A DNA stretch of 35,375 nt from Umezawaea sp039922235 (GCA_039922235.1 JBDSAJ010000061.1:1-35375); one strand, 5' to 3'. Numbered from the stretch's first letter, positions 1 to 13,523 are shown. A program made the numbers and translations. The notes: generated by a model not told the origin, from the letters alone.

Positions 1-2550
<2,550 letters not shown>

Positions 2551-2580
2551 CCGCGCCCGGCGGAAGCGAGCACACCCGCA

Positions 2581-3492
2581 TCACCGGTTGGACTCCGATG
2601 CGCGCCGGACGAATCTCCGGACCAGCGCGCGCACGGCTTCGGGCTGTTCGAGCCATGGCTCGTGCCCGGCATCGTCGATGGAGGTCAGGGGAACCCCGAG
2701 CCGCTCCGCCAGTGACGCGAGTGCCGAGATCGGACGAGGATCACCAACACCGCCGATGATCTCCACCGTCGCCGGGAGGCGCGCGCGCAATTCGTCCAGG
2801 TGACCGTCGAGCGGATCGGCGTGGTTCTCCTTGCCCAGATCCCGATTCATCGACCAGTTGATCGGCCTCCGCTGCTTCGCGCTCCGAGCGGCCCAGTCCC
2901 AGCCGCGCTCCGCATCCACGTGGTCGGTGAACCACGACAGGGTGAGCAGCTCCTGCTCCTGTTCCTCGGTGCGCGACGGCTGTTCACCCAGTTCGCGGTG
3001 CCGGTCGCGCTGGGCGGGCGTCGTGCGGCGATCGCGTTCCGCCCGGTCCGCCTCGCGCCAGTCGCCGACGAACGGCCCGCACAGGAGCAACAGCGCCGAA
3101 ACCCGGTCCGGGTGGGCCAGGCAGAACCTGCTGGCGAGATCGGTTCCGTAGGAGTGCCCGACGATTATCGCCTCAGGTGCTTCCCAGATCTCCAGCAGCT
3201 CGGCGAGATCAGCGACATGTCGTGCCAGCGTATGGCGCGCCCGCCACACGGACTGCCCGGTACCGCGCTGGAAGTAGCGGTACGCGGGAACGAGATCCGA
3301 CACCATGGCGGCGACATCACCCAGGTAGTCCGGCACGCCCGGCCCACCGTGGAGCAGCACAACCGGAGGTTCACGAGTCGCAACCCCCACCAGTGACCAG
3401 CTGATCGACGCACCGTCGGACATCGGTGCCAGTCCATGCCGCTCGTCCACTTCCACGAATCTCCGATGCAGGTTGCGGGACAATGAGTTCAC
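2581..3492 (-). CDS. Alpha/beta hydrolase, proline iminopeptidase-like (S33)
   Basis: A 303-residue cytoplasmic alpha/beta hydrolase. VLLHGGPGVPDY near the N-terminus is the HGGPG oxyanion-hole motif of proline iminopeptidases and relatives. GHSYGT carries the nucleophile Ser, and DAGHEPWLEQP near the C-terminus carries the catalytic His. The Asp is probably in GGVGDPRP. A helical cap region between about 140 and 230 is rich in charged residues. The start is GTG. An internal ATG (MSDGASI, codon 24) is possible but leaves less N-terminal beta sheet. It sits 15 bp downstream of the kinase-GNAT gene on the same strand, so the two are probably cotranscribed, and it converges on the NRPS gene with a 30-bp gap. 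Substrate is unknown; peptide or ester hydrolysis are both plausible. Confidence 0.85.
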   Translation of the reverse strand: MNSLSRNLHRRFVEVDERHGLAPMSDGASISWSLVGVATREPPVVLLHGGPGVPDYLGDVAAMVSDLVPAYRYFQRGTGQSVWRARHTLARHVADLAELLEIWEAPEAIIVGHSYGTDLASRFCLAHPDRVSALLLLCGPFVGDWREADRAERDRRTTPAQRDRHRELGEQPSRTEEQEQELLTLSWFTDHVDAERGWDWAARSAKQRRPINWSMNRDLGKENHADPLDGHLDELRARLPATVEIIGGVGDPRPISALASLAERLGVPLTSIDDAGHEPWLEQPEAVRALVRRFVRRASESNR

Positions 3493-3507
3493 GGCGCCGC
3501 TCGGCGG

Positions 3508-4530
3508 TCACCGTGACGACCGAGCGTGACCCAGGTCCAGCCACATGACGCGGAGGCCGACGTCTCCCAGTGCTGGGTGGCGGAACGCCCTGGGGACCGT
3601 GCCCACGGTGACGAACCCGAGGCTTTCGTAGAGGCCGACCGCGGCGGTGTTCGTCTCGACGACGGCGTTGAACTGGATCGCCGAGAACCCGCTGCGCCGC
3701 GCCCAGGTGATCAGGTCGGTGACGAGTGCTCGTCCCACGCCCTCACCACGTGCCTGCTCAGCGACCATCAGGCTGCCCGACGCGACATGACTTCCGGGCC
3801 CTGGCCGGTTGGCGTACATGGTCGCGGTACCCAGTACCCGACCGTTCTTCTCGGCGACCACCACCCTGGCCGGGGCGTCCGACAACCACATCCGCATGGC
3901 GTCGTGCTCGCTCATGGCGGGGTCGTAGGCGAACGTCTGCTGCTCGCTGACGACCTCCCGCATGATCGGCCAGATCCGCGGCCAGTCGTCGTCGCGAGCC
4001 TCCCGGATGGCGAAGGTCCCCACCGCCTCCGCGATCCGCAGAGCGGCCTGGGCCGGCGTGAGGTGCGTGGTGTCGACGACCTCGGCCTCGGCGTGCAGCC
4101 ACGTGCGGGCCGCCTCGGCGTAGGGCTCGAGGTACTTGAGGCGGAACGGGGAGGGGACGGGGGTGTCGCCCTCGATGCGCCGGAGAAGGGTGTCCTGGTC
4201 AGCGTGCAGGACGAAGTGCCGTACCGGAATGGCGTGGTGCGCCAGGCCCGCGCTGATCTCGCGCCAGTACTCCTCGACCAGGACGGTCATGGGCATCACC
4301 AGAATGCCGCCGGTGTAGTCGAGCACGTGGCGGGCGGTCTCGACCACGAGCTGCCGCCACGGCGGCCAATGCTGGAAGTTGTCCGCCCCGGACAGCTCCG
4401 GCTTGATGTCCATGAGCGTCTCGCCGACCTTCTCGGCATCGAACACCCGTGAATCCGGGAGCAGTTGCTGCACGAGCGCGCTGGTCGTCGTCTTGCCCGC
4501 ACCGTGGGTGCCGTTGAGCCATACGATCAT
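3508..4530 (-). CDS. Fusion protein: P-loop kinase-like ATPase (TmrB/AAA_33 type) plus GNAT N-acetyltransferase
   Basis: A 340-residue two-domain protein. The N-terminal half starts MIVWLNGTHGAGKTTT, a Walker A P-loop directly at the start, as in TmrB-like tunicamycin-resistance proteins and small AAA_33 kinases. A lid-like region (LLRRIEGDTP) lies near residue 145. The second half (about 175-340) is a GNAT acetyltransferase: FAIREARDDDWPRIWPI begins the fold, the acetyl-CoA loop is EQARGEGVGRALV, and VVETNTAAVGLYESLGF is the usual C-terminal signature. The frame extends upstream to 4668, but I chose ATG 4530 because the P-loop of such proteins begins within a few residues of the start and the upstream codons show no domain. 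It could act in antibiotic or metabolite modification. No specific substrate can be assigned. Confidence 0.85.
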   Translation of the reverse strand: MIVWLNGTHGAGKTTTSALVQQLLPDSRVFDAEKVGETLMDIKPELSGADNFQHWPPWRQLVVETARHVLDYTGGILVMPMTVLVEEYWREISAGLAHHAIPVRHFVLHADQDTLLRRIEGDTPVPSPFRLKYLEPYAEAARTWLHAEAEVVDTTHLTPAQAALRIAEAVGTFAIREARDDDWPRIWPIMREVVSEQQTFAYDPAMSEHDAMRMWLSDAPARVVVAEKNGRVLGTATMYANRPGPGSHVASGSLMVAEQARGEGVGRALVTDLITWARRSGFSAIQFNAVVETNTAAVGLYESLGFVTVGTVPRAFRHPALGDVGLRVMWLDLGHARSSR

Positions 4531-4563
4531 GGAACCCAACGCTAGCGCGGGCCTCGGGAACGG

Positions 4564-4586
4564 GCACGCCGTTATCCACGGCGTGC
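4564..4586. promoter_or_regulatory. 8-bp perfect inverted repeat in divergent intergenic region
   Basis: GCACGCCG and CGGCGTGC form a perfect inverted repeat around a 7-nt spacer. It lies 34 bp upstream of the kinase-GNAT start, within the 249-bp region shared with the divergent Ser/Thr kinase gene. It could be an operator or a hairpin. The rest of this intergenic region shows no clear promoter to me. Confidence 0.4.
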
Positions 4587-4779
4587 AGTCAAGGCACCTG
4601 GCCCACGGGAGCTTCACGGTCGACTCGCCGCACGTGGAATACCCCGGAACAGGCACGCCTTGATCCATTCCAGACCGATTGAGCCTGCACGATGTTGCTT
4701 GGCTACCAACAGTTCCGGTCTTTCACGAACTTGCAGGATAGGCACATACGGGAGCGGGTTCCCCTCTAAGCTGCGCGCC

Positions 4780-6750
<1,971 letters not shown>

Positions 6751-6769
6751 AGCGCCTGCCGCAGCTCCA

Positions 6770-7777
6770 TCAGGTCACCGCGCGGGTGTAGCGGCTGCCC
6801 AGGACGCGGAGGTGTTCGACCAGGCCGGGTGGCTCGGTGACGTGGAAGTCGAGGCCGAGCATCCCGACGTAGACGGCGATGAGTTCCAGGCTGTCCGCAC
6901 CGGTCAGGAGCACCGACGTCGACTCGTCGACCGCCTCCACCACGCCGACGGTCGGGTTGATCCGCGCCAGCACGGCCTCCGCGGGTGCGAGCACGGTGAT
7001 CCGCGCGTGCACCTTCCAGCCAGCGGTGGCCACGTCGCGCAGGACGAAGCCCGTGTAGTCCCCGCCGGGCAACGGGACCGGGGTGAAGCGGCGACCGGTC
7101 GCCATCCGCAGCGTGATCCAGTCGGCGCGGTACGTGTGCCACGTGCCCGTCTCCGGACCCCGTGCGACGAGGTACCAGTGCCGTTCCCAGCTCACCAGCC
7201 GGTACGGCTCCACCAGCACCGGCCACTCCCCGAACGGTGCCGAGGCGTCGTTCCGCCGCGGCGCGTCGTCCGGGCGAGCCGGGGCCGTGTAGTCGAACCG
7301 GAGCAGTTCCGAGTCGCGGACGGCCGCCGCGATCGTCGCCAGCACGGCCGCGTCCACCACCGGGTCCGCGACGTTGCTGCCGGTGTTCGCCGGACCCTCC
7401 GCCATCGCCTGGTGCAACGCGGTCACCTGCCGACGCAGCCGGTGCGGCAGCACCTGCTGGAGCTTCGCCAGCGCTCGTGCGGCGCTGTCCTCGATGCCCG
7501 CGACCCCGCGGCCGGCCCGCAGGCCGATCGCGACCGCCACCGCTTCCTCGTCGTCGAGCAGCAGCGGCGGCAGCTTCGCCCCGACACCCAGCCGGTAGTA
7601 CCCGGAGGGCCCGCGCACGGCTTCGACCGGGTAGCCGAGTTCGCGCAGGCGGTCGACGTCGTTGCGGATCGTCCGCCCGGTGACGTTCAGCCGCGCGGCG
7701 AGTTCCGAGCCCGGCCACTCCGGGCGCGACTGCATCAGTGCGAGCAGGGCGAGCAGCCGGGACGAAGTTTCGAGCAT
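6770..7777 (-). CDS. YafY-type transcriptional regulator with HTH and WYL domains
   Basis: A 335-residue regulator. The N-terminal winged helix (about 5-62) reads LAARLNVTGRTIRNDVDRLRELGYPVEAV, the HTH_11/DeoR-like pattern of YafY proteins. The WYL domain (about 150-240) contains VEPYRLVSWERHWYLVARGP, including the W-Y-L signature, and is followed by a C-terminal WCX-like segment ending LRVLGSRYTRAV. WYL domains bind small effectors or nucleic acids; the ligand here is unknown. The gene is divergent from the epoxide hydrolase with only 52 bp between the starts, and that gap contains a perfect 9-bp palindrome. Autoregulation and control of the hydrolase are therefore likely (inference). Confidence 0.92.
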   Translation of the reverse strand: MLETSSRLLALLALMQSRPEWPGSELAARLNVTGRTIRNDVDRLRELGYPVEAVRGPSGYYRLGVGAKLPPLLLDDEEAVAVAIGLRAGRGVAGIEDSAARALAKLQQVLPHRLRRQVTALHQAMAEGPANTGSNVADPVVDAAVLATIAAAVRDSELLRFDYTAPARPDDAPRRNDASAPFGEWPVLVEPYRLVSWERHWYLVARGPETGTWHTYRADWITLRMATGRRFTPVPLPGGDYTGFVLRDVATAGWKVHARITVLAPAEAVLARINPTVGVVEAVDESTSVLLTGADSLELIAVYVGMLGLDFHVTEPPGLVEHLRVLGSRYTRAVT

Positions 7778-7787
7778 TCCCCGATGA

Positions 7788-7810
7788 TATAGGAACCAAG
7801 TGTTCCTATA
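7788..7810. promoter_or_regulatory. Candidate operator for the WYL regulator (9-bp perfect palindrome)
   Basis: TATAGGAAC and GTTCCTATA flank a 5-nt spacer (CAAGT) with no mismatch. The site is AT-rich compared with its surroundings. It occupies the middle of the 52-bp gap between the WYL regulator start (7777) and the epoxide hydrolase start (7830), so one bound dimer would block both promoters. Confidence 0.7.
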
Positions 7811-7829
7811 CGGCTTCTACGGTAGTGCC

Positions 7830-8954
7830 ATGACGAACAACGAGATCCGCCCCTTCCGCGTCGAGGTCCCCCAGGCCGAGCTGGACGACCTCGACGAGCG
7901 CCTCGCCCGCACCCGGCTGCCGCAGCCCGCCCCCACCGACGACTGGGAGTACGGCACCCCGAACAGCTACCTCGGCGAGACCGTCGAGTACTGGCGGACC
8001 AAGTTCGACTGGCGCGCGCAGGAAGCCCGGATGAACGAGTTCCCGCAGTACCTGACCGAGATCGACGGGCAGACCGTGCACTTCGTCCACGTGCCGTCGA
8101 AGGAGGAGAACGCGACCCCGTTGCTGCTGCTGCACACCTACCCCGGCTCGTTCGCCGAGTTCCTCGACATGATCGGCCCGCTCACCGATCCCGTCGCCCA
8201 CGGCGGCGACGCGGCGGACGCGTTCTCGGTCGTCGTGCCGTCGACTCCCGGATTCGGCTACAGCACGCCGCTCGTCGGCCGCGGCTGGACGATGCGGAGG
8301 GCGGCGGAGACGTTCGACAAGCTGATGCGGCGCCTCGGGTACGACTCCTACGGTGCGCACGGCAGCGACGGCGGCGCGATGATCTCCCGCGAGCTCGGGC
8401 TCCTGCAGCCGGAGGGTTTCCTCGGCCTGCACGTGCTGCAGCTGTTCTCGTTCCCGACGGGCGACCCGGCGGAGTTCGAGAAGCTCGAACCGAAGGACTA
8501 CGCCGCGCTGGAGCACATGCAGTGGTTCCAGTCCGTCGGCGGCTACAACCAGATGAACGCGACGCGCCCGCAGACCGTCTCGGTCGGCATCGCCGACTCG
8601 CCGGTCGGGCAGTTGGCCTACAGCGAGCTGTTCAACAACTTCGGCAACGGGACGAGCCTGGTGTCGACCGAGCAGATCCTGACCCAGGTCTCCCTGTACT
8701 GGTTGACGAACACCCAGGCGACCGCCGGGCGCTACCACTTCGAGGAGGCCAAGGCCGCCCGCGAACCGGAGGTGAACCCGTCGCGAACCGGAGTCGCCGT
8801 CTTCGCGGACGACTTCAAGTCGATCCGCGCGTTCGCCGAGCGGGACAACTCCGACATCGTGCACTGGTCGGAGTTCCCCGACGGCGGGCACTTCGCGGCG
8901 ATGGAACGCCCGGACGTGCTCGTCGGCGACCTGCGGACCTTCTTCCGCTCCTGA
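7830..8954 (+). CDS. Epoxide hydrolase (microsomal EH-like alpha/beta hydrolase)
   Basis: A 374-residue protein. The N-terminal EHN region starts IRPFRVEVPQAELDDLDERL, typical of microsomal-type epoxide hydrolases. The oxyanion motif is HTYPGS (family form HGWPGS), the nucleophile is D180 in HGSDGGA, and the catalytic His is H354 in DGGHFAAMERPD. The ring-opening Tyr residues of the cap are not assigned. The reaction is trans-opening of an epoxide to a diol through an alkyl-enzyme ester. I chose ATG 7830; the upstream extension to 7800 would start inside the palindromic operator. It is probably regulated by the divergent WYL protein. A role in detoxification or in tailoring of a natural product is open. 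Confidence 0.9.
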   Translation: MTNNEIRPFRVEVPQAELDDLDERLARTRLPQPAPTDDWEYGTPNSYLGETVEYWRTKFDWRAQEARMNEFPQYLTEIDGQTVHFVHVPSKEENATPLLLLHTYPGSFAEFLDMIGPLTDPVAHGGDAADAFSVVVPSTPGFGYSTPLVGRGWTMRRAAETFDKLMRRLGYDSYGAHGSDGGAMISRELGLLQPEGFLGLHVLQLFSFPTGDPAEFEKLEPKDYAALEHMQWFQSVGGYNQMNATRPQTVSVGIADSPVGQLAYSELFNNFGNGTSLVSTEQILTQVSLYWLTNTQATAGRYHFEEAKAAREPEVNPSRTGVAVFADDFKSIRAFAERDNSDIVHWSEFPDGGHFAAMERPDVLVGDLRTFFRS

Positions 8955-8987
8955 CGCGCACCGACTCGGGGTCGGCGTCAGGGAGGT

Positions 8988-9019
8988 CGCGGGCACGGTC
9001 ACTGGGGACCGTGCCCGCG
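8988..9019. terminator. Bidirectional terminator-like hairpin between epoxide hydrolase and P450 genes
   Basis: A perfect 13-bp GC-rich stem (8988-9000 with 9007-9019) closes a 6-nt loop, ACTGGG. It sits 33 bp past the epoxide hydrolase stop and 43 bp past the P450 stop on the opposite strand. No U-tract follows, as is common for actinobacterial hairpins. Confidence 0.75.
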
Positions 9020-9062
9020 GTGCCGGGAGGACTGACTTACTTTGTCCACAGTAGACAGTGAA

Positions 9063-10277
9063 TCAGGACCAGGTGACGGGAAGCTCGTGGACGCCGTAGA
9101 TGTGCATGTTGGTCCTGAGCCTCACCTCTCCGGCCGGAATGGCCAGCTGAAGGGTCGGGAAGCGGCGCAGCAGGCCATCGAAACCGGCGCGCATCTCGAT
9201 GCGGGCCAGCTGCTGGCCGAGGCACTGGTGGATGCCGTGCCCGAAGGCGACCTGACCGCGGACCTTGCGGCGCACGTCCAGGGAGTCGGGATCCTCGAAC
9301 CGCCGCGGGTCGCGGTTGGCGGCCAGCAGCGAGACGACGACGGTCGAGCCCGCGGGGATCGTCTCGCCGCCGAGTTCGAGGTCCTCCGTGGCGTAGCGGA
9401 AGAAGATGTCGGCCACGGACAGGTAGCGCATCAGCTCTTCCACCGCATCGGGCAGCAGCTCGGGGCTGTCGCGCAGCACGGCCAGCTGCTCGGGGTGCTC
9501 CAGGAGTGCGAACGTGCCCAGTGCCAGCATGTTCGCGGTGGTCTCGTGGCCCGCGAGCAGCAGCAGGAACGCCATGCCGGACAGTTCCTCGATGGTGAGG
9601 TCCTCGTCGCGGGCCAGGTCCGAGAGGATGTCCTCGCAGGGGTTGGCGCGCTTGCTCGTCACCAGTTCGGCGAGGTAGCCGAACATGGCGCCGATCGCGG
9701 CCATCTTGTCCTCCAGCGTCACGTCCCTCTCCATGAACTTCGAGGAGTTCGCCTGGAAGGTCTCCCGGTCCGCGTAGGGGACGCCGAGCAGCTCGCAGAT
9801 CACCAGCGACGGCACCGGGAGCGCGAACTCCCGCACCAGGTCGACCGGTGGGGTGAGCTTCGCCAGTTCGTCCAGCTGCCGCTCGGTGATCGCGACGATG
9901 CCCTCTTCCAGCTGCTTCATCCGCTTGACCGTGAACGCGCCGGTGAGCTTGCGCCGCAACCGCGTGTGGTCCGGCGGGTCCATGCTGATGAACAGCCCCG
10001 GCATCTGCGGGGACGGTTCGGTGGCGGCGGGCATGCCGGGCGTCTCGAACGGCACGTGGATCACGCCGAGGTCCTGGCGGTTGCTGAACCTGGTGTCGGC
10101 CATGGCCTGGCGGACCTCGTCGTAGCCGGTCACGAGCCAGCCGACGTGGCCGTCCGGGAAGACCATGGGGCTGACCGGACGGGCCTCGCGCAACCTGGTG
10201 ATCTCGCTGGGCGGGTCGAACGGGCCCGCGTCGCGCTCCATCGGCAGGCCCTGCGGGACGGAAACCGTCTGGCTCAT
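9063..10277 (-). CDS. Cytochrome P450
   Basis: A 404-residue soluble bacterial class I P450, related by overall pattern to the CYP105/CYP107 type. The I-helix oxygen-binding motif is LLLAGHETTAN, the K-helix ExxR is in EELMRYL, and the heme loop is FGHGIHQCLGQ with the thiolate ligand C352. It needs a ferredoxin and reductase, which are not encoded nearby. ATG 10277 has a clear ribosome binding site (GAAGGGAAG). It lies downstream of the SARP-type regulator on the same strand but across a 117-bp gap with its own promoter elements, three 11-nt-spaced heptamers. The substrate is unknown. Genes beside it do not form an obvious biosynthetic cluster. Confidence 0.95.
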   Translation of the reverse strand: MSQTVSVPQGLPMERDAGPFDPPSEITRLREARPVSPMVFPDGHVGWLVTGYDEVRQAMADTRFSNRQDLGVIHVPFETPGMPAATEPSPQMPGLFISMDPPDHTRLRRKLTGAFTVKRMKQLEEGIVAITERQLDELAKLTPPVDLVREFALPVPSLVICELLGVPYADRETFQANSSKFMERDVTLEDKMAAIGAMFGYLAELVTSKRANPCEDILSDLARDEDLTIEELSGMAFLLLLAGHETTANMLALGTFALLEHPEQLAVLRDSPELLPDAVEELMRYLSVADIFFRYATEDLELGGETIPAGSTVVVSLLAANRDPRRFEDPDSLDVRRKVRGQVAFGHGIHQCLGQQLARIEMRAGFDGLLRRFPTLQLAIPAGEVRLRTNMHIYGVHELPVTWS

Positions 10278-10325
10278 CGGACTTCCCTTCGTGGTGGTTT
10301 GTTGTCACCACAGTCGCCGAACGGC

Positions 10326-10354
10326 CGGACACCGCGCTGTCACGACGCTGACAC
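10326..10354 (-). promoter_or_regulatory. SARP-type direct repeats upstream of the P450 gene
   Basis: On the minus strand, heptamers GTGTCAG (10354-10348), GTGACAG (10343-10337) and GTGTCCG (10332-10326) repeat with an exact 11-nt period, that is 4-nt spacers. This is the known binding geometry of SARP/OmpR-type activators such as AfsR. They are followed at fixed offsets by TCGGCGA, GTGGT and CAACA. The 55-nt block 10354-10300 matches the promoter of the DUF4097 gene without gaps (41 of 55 by my hand count). Confidence 0.7.
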
Positions 10355-10394
10355 GGCCCCGATCGGCGACCGGACCGCTGTCAGGGGCAGGCGT

Positions 10395-13300
10395 TCACCG
10401 CGCGAGGGTGACCGCGGCCAGCTCGTTCCAGCTCGTCCCCGCAGCCTCCTGAGCTGCCTGGTCGAACGCCGCGTCACCGAGGTGGTTCCGTGCCGCCTGC
10501 TCGATCCGGGACACGTCCGGGTTGGACCGGTCCGCCAGGCCCAGCACGCTCGCGCTCGCCGCCAGCAGCCGTGCGGCCTGCTCGTACTGCACCCGACGCA
10601 ACGCCAGGTCCGCGACCCCGACGAGCGTCTGCGCGATCACGGGTGCGTTCCCCGTCTCGGCCGCCGCCTCGCAGGCCCCCACCCGGTGCTCGCGCGCCGC
10701 CTCGAGGTCGTCGGCGAAGTAGCCGTGCAGGTCGTGGGTCGCCGCGCGGATGTGCGGTCCCCCCGCTTCAGCACCCAGCAATTCCACCGCGACGCCGAGC
10801 TGGTCGAACGCGTCCTCGGCGTTGCCGTTCCACCGGGCGAGTTCGGCCTTCACCAGCGCCAGGGCGGCCAACGTGCCCGGCCAGGTGACCCCTTCGGCCC
10901 GGCTTCCGGCCTCGGCCACGGCGGCGGCGCTGGCGTCCTGGTCACCCATGAGCCAGTACAGCCGTGCCTGTCGCGCGCGGATCTGGATGACGTCGTCGAC
11001 AGCGCCGAGTTCGGTGACGACCGCGATCGCCTGTTCGAAGTGCTCGCACGCTTCGGTGAACTCGCCGCGCATGGCGAGGCGATCCGCCAGCTCGGTCTGC
11101 GCGAAGGAAATCCCGAACCGCTCACCGAGCACCCGGAACTCGACGAGCGCCTCTTCGAAGTAGGCCTCCGCGTCCCCGCCATGGCCGAGCATGATCCGCA
11201 ACTTGCCGAGGTGCAGCCGAGACAGGGCGCGCACCCAGGGGTCCTCGTCGTCCAGCAACGACTCCCACGCGGGAAGAACGGCGTCCGGCTCGCGCAGGAT
11301 TCGTTCCAGCGGGACAACCAGCCTCAGCGCCGGGTGGTAGTGCTGCCCGCTCCTGCCGAACCGGTAGGCCCGGTGTACCCACTCCGCGGCTTCGGTCAGG
11401 TCGCCCGGTCCGGAGGTCGCGAACATCGACGTGAGGGCGTACACCACCGCACGGATCTCGTCGGGCACCTCGCCGGGCGTGCCGATGGCCGCGGTGATCA
11501 GCTCCATGCCCTCGGCCTTGCGGCCGATGAGCCACCAGTACCAGCCCGCGGCTGCCGCGAGCCGCATCGCCGCGTGCGCCTCGCCGGCCGCGAGCGCACC
11601 GCGCATCGCCGACCCGATGTTGTCGTGCTCCGCCTTGAGCGTGGCGAGCCACTCCAGTTGCTCGGTGCGGCGAAGATGCGGCTCCGCCGTCTCGGCCAGC
11701 TCGGTGAAGCAGGCGAGGTGCGCCTGCCGCGCCAGGTCGGTCTCCCCCGCCTCGGCGAGTTTCTGGCCTGCGTACTCCTTGATCGTGCCGAGCATCCGGT
11801 ACCGCGGTGCGCCTTCTCCTGCCGCGACCAGCAGCGACTTCTCGGTCAGGGCGGTGAGCAGGTCGAGGACTTCGTACTCCTCGACGAGATCACCCGCGCA
11901 GATTCGTTCGGCCGCCTCCAGGCTCGCGCCGCCTGCGAACACCGAGAGCCTGCGCAGCACCACCCGCTCGGCGTCGGTGAGCAGTTCCCAGCTCCAGTCG
12001 ACCATCGCGCGCAACGTCCGGTGCCGGGGCAGCGCGGTGCGGCTGCCGCCGGTCAGCAGCCGGAACCTGTCGTCCAACCGGGTGGCGAGCTGGTCGATGG
12101 ACATGGTGCGCAACCTGGCTGCGGCCAGCTCGATCGCGAGCGGCATCCCGTCCAGCGCCTTGCAGACACGCGCCATCGTCGCCAAGGTTCGGGCATCGGC
12201 GGCGAAGTCCTTGCGCACCGCGACCGCCCGGTCCCTCAGCAGCTGGACAGCAGGCGAGGACTCGGGGCTCGCGTGCTCCTCCGGCAGGGCCAGCGGGTCG
12301 ACGGGCCACAGCGCCTCGCCGGTGATGCCGAGCGGTTCCCTGCTCGTCGCGAGGATCCGCAGCCGTCGGCACTCCCCGAGGAGTCGGTGGGCGAGCGCGG
12401 CCGCGGACTCGATCACGTGCTCGCAGTTGTCCAGTACCAGCAGCATCTCCCGGTCGCGGAGCGCGGCGACGAGCCGGTCCACCGGCTCCACGTTCGACGC
12501 CTCGCCGAGGAGCGCGTCCCGCAGGCCGAGCCCGGACAGCGTCGCCTGCGCCACGTCCCCGTCCGCGCCGATGGCCGCGAGCTCCACCAGCCAGGCCCCA
12601 TCCGGCAGGTCACCGAGCAGCGCGCGGGCGGTTTCCGTTGCCAACCTGGTCTTTCCCGAGCCGCCGGGGCCGGTCAGGGTGATGAGCCGGTGGTCGGCGA
12701 CGAGGTCGCGGACCGCGGCGACGTCGGCGGCCTTGCCGACGTAGCTGGTCAGCTCGGCACGCAGGTTGGTCTTGCCGCTCTCCTCCCGCTGTCCGCCCAG
12801 TTCGCCCCGCAGCAGTGCGACGTGCAGTGCCGAGAGCTCTGCTGAAGGGTCGACGCCCAGCTCGTCGGCCAGCGCCTCTCTCGTGCGCTGGTACGCGAGC
12901 AGCGCCTCGCTGTTCCGACCGGCGGCGGCGAGTGCCCGCATCAACGCCGCGACGAGCTTCTCCCGCACCGGGTGCGCGGCCACCAGGTCGACCAGTTCGG
13001 CTACCAGCTCCGCACCGTGGCCGAGCCTGACCTCCGCGTCGAACCGGTCTTCCATCGCGGTGAGGCGCAGCGCCTCCAGCCGGGTGGCCGCCGCGTCGAA
13101 CGCCTCGCTGTCCTGCAGGCCGATGTCCTGCATGGCCGGGCCGCGCCACAAGTCGAGGGCGTCACGCAGCCGCCGCACCCGCAGCGAACCCTCGTCGTCG
13201 CGCGCCTGGACGCCGAGGCGTTCGAACCGCACCGCGTCGACCGCGTCGGGGTCCACCGCCAGGCGGTACCCGTCCGTCGCCCCCTCGACCGTCGCCGCCG

Positions 13301-13523
13301 GTAGCGCCTTGCGCAATCGCGACACCAAGCGCTGCAACGCGTTCACCGCGTCGGCCGGGGGGTTCTCCCCCCAGATCCAGTCGACGAGTGTCGCCTTCGA
13401 GACCACGTGCCCCGGATTGAGCGCGAGGGCGGCCAACAGCCCGCGCAGCCGCGCGCCCGGCATGTCGGCGACGGTGCCGTCGTCCGCGCGAACCTCGAAC
13501 GGCCCAAGGATCCTGATCTGCAC
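10395..13523 (-). CDS. AfsR/SARP-family regulator: winged helix, BTAD, NB-ARC ATPase, TPR-rich C-terminus
   Basis: A 1042-residue signal-transducing activator. An OmpR-like winged helix (about 1-90, starting QIRILGPFEVRADDG) is followed by a bacterial transcriptional activation domain (about 97-245). An AAA/NB-ARC ATPase follows, with Walker A TGPGGSGKT (K291) and Walker B MLLVLDNCEHV. A helical, TPR-like region rich in Ala and Leu takes up the C-terminal 400 residues. I chose GTG 13523 because the conserved domain begins at the next codon; the open frame continues to 13574 through a hairpin. It lies between the DUF4097 and P450 genes on the same strand. Both neighbours carry matching SARP-type repeats, so it probably activates them. 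The ligand or ATP-linked signal is unknown. Confidence 0.93.
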   Translation of the reverse strand: MQIRILGPFEVRADDGTVADMPGARLRGLLAALALNPGHVVSKATLVDWIWGENPPADAVNALQRLVSRLRKALPAATVEGATDGYRLAVDPDAVDAVRFERLGVQARDDEGSLRVRRLRDALDLWRGPAMQDIGLQDSEAFDAAATRLEALRLTAMEDRFDAEVRLGHGAELVAELVDLVAAHPVREKLVAALMRALAAAGRNSEALLAYQRTREALADELGVDPSAELSALHVALLRGELGGQREESGKTNLRAELTSYVGKAADVAAVRDLVADHRLITLTGPGGSGKTRLATETARALLGDLPDGAWLVELAAIGADGDVAQATLSGLGLRDALLGEASNVEPVDRLVAALRDREMLLVLDNCEHVIESAAALAHRLLGECRRLRILATSREPLGITGEALWPVDPLALPEEHASPESSPAVQLLRDRAVAVRKDFAADARTLATMARVCKALDGMPLAIELAAARLRTMSIDQLATRLDDRFRLLTGGSRTALPRHRTLRAMVDWSWELLTDAERVVLRRLSVFAGGASLEAAERICAGDLVEEYEVLDLLTALTEKSLLVAAGEGAPRYRMLGTIKEYAGQKLAEAGETDLARQAHLACFTELAETAEPHLRRTEQLEWLATLKAEHDNIGSAMRGALAAGEAHAAMRLAAAAGWYWWLIGRKAEGMELITAAIGTPGEVPDEIRAVVYALTSMFATSGPGDLTEAAEWVHRAYRFGRSGQHYHPALRLVVPLERILREPDAVLPAWESLLDDEDPWVRALSRLHLGKLRIMLGHGGDAEAYFEEALVEFRVLGERFGISFAQTELADRLAMRGEFTEACEHFEQAIAVVTELGAVDDVIQIRARQARLYWLMGDQDASAAAVAEAGSRAEGVTWPGTLAALALVKAELARWNGNAEDAFDQLGVAVELLGAEAGGPHIRAATHDLHGYFADDLEAAREHRVGACEAAAETGNAPVIAQTLVGVADLALRRVQYEQAARLLAASASVLGLADRSNPDVSRIEQAARNHLGDAAFDQAAQEAAGTSWNELAAVTLAR

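Noticed and set aside
9042..12845. A 1267-codon open frame on the plus strand opposite the P450 and SARP-type genes
   Set aside because: It is antisense to two well-supported genes, is Arg/His/Gly-rich with no domain, and arises from GC-biased third positions.
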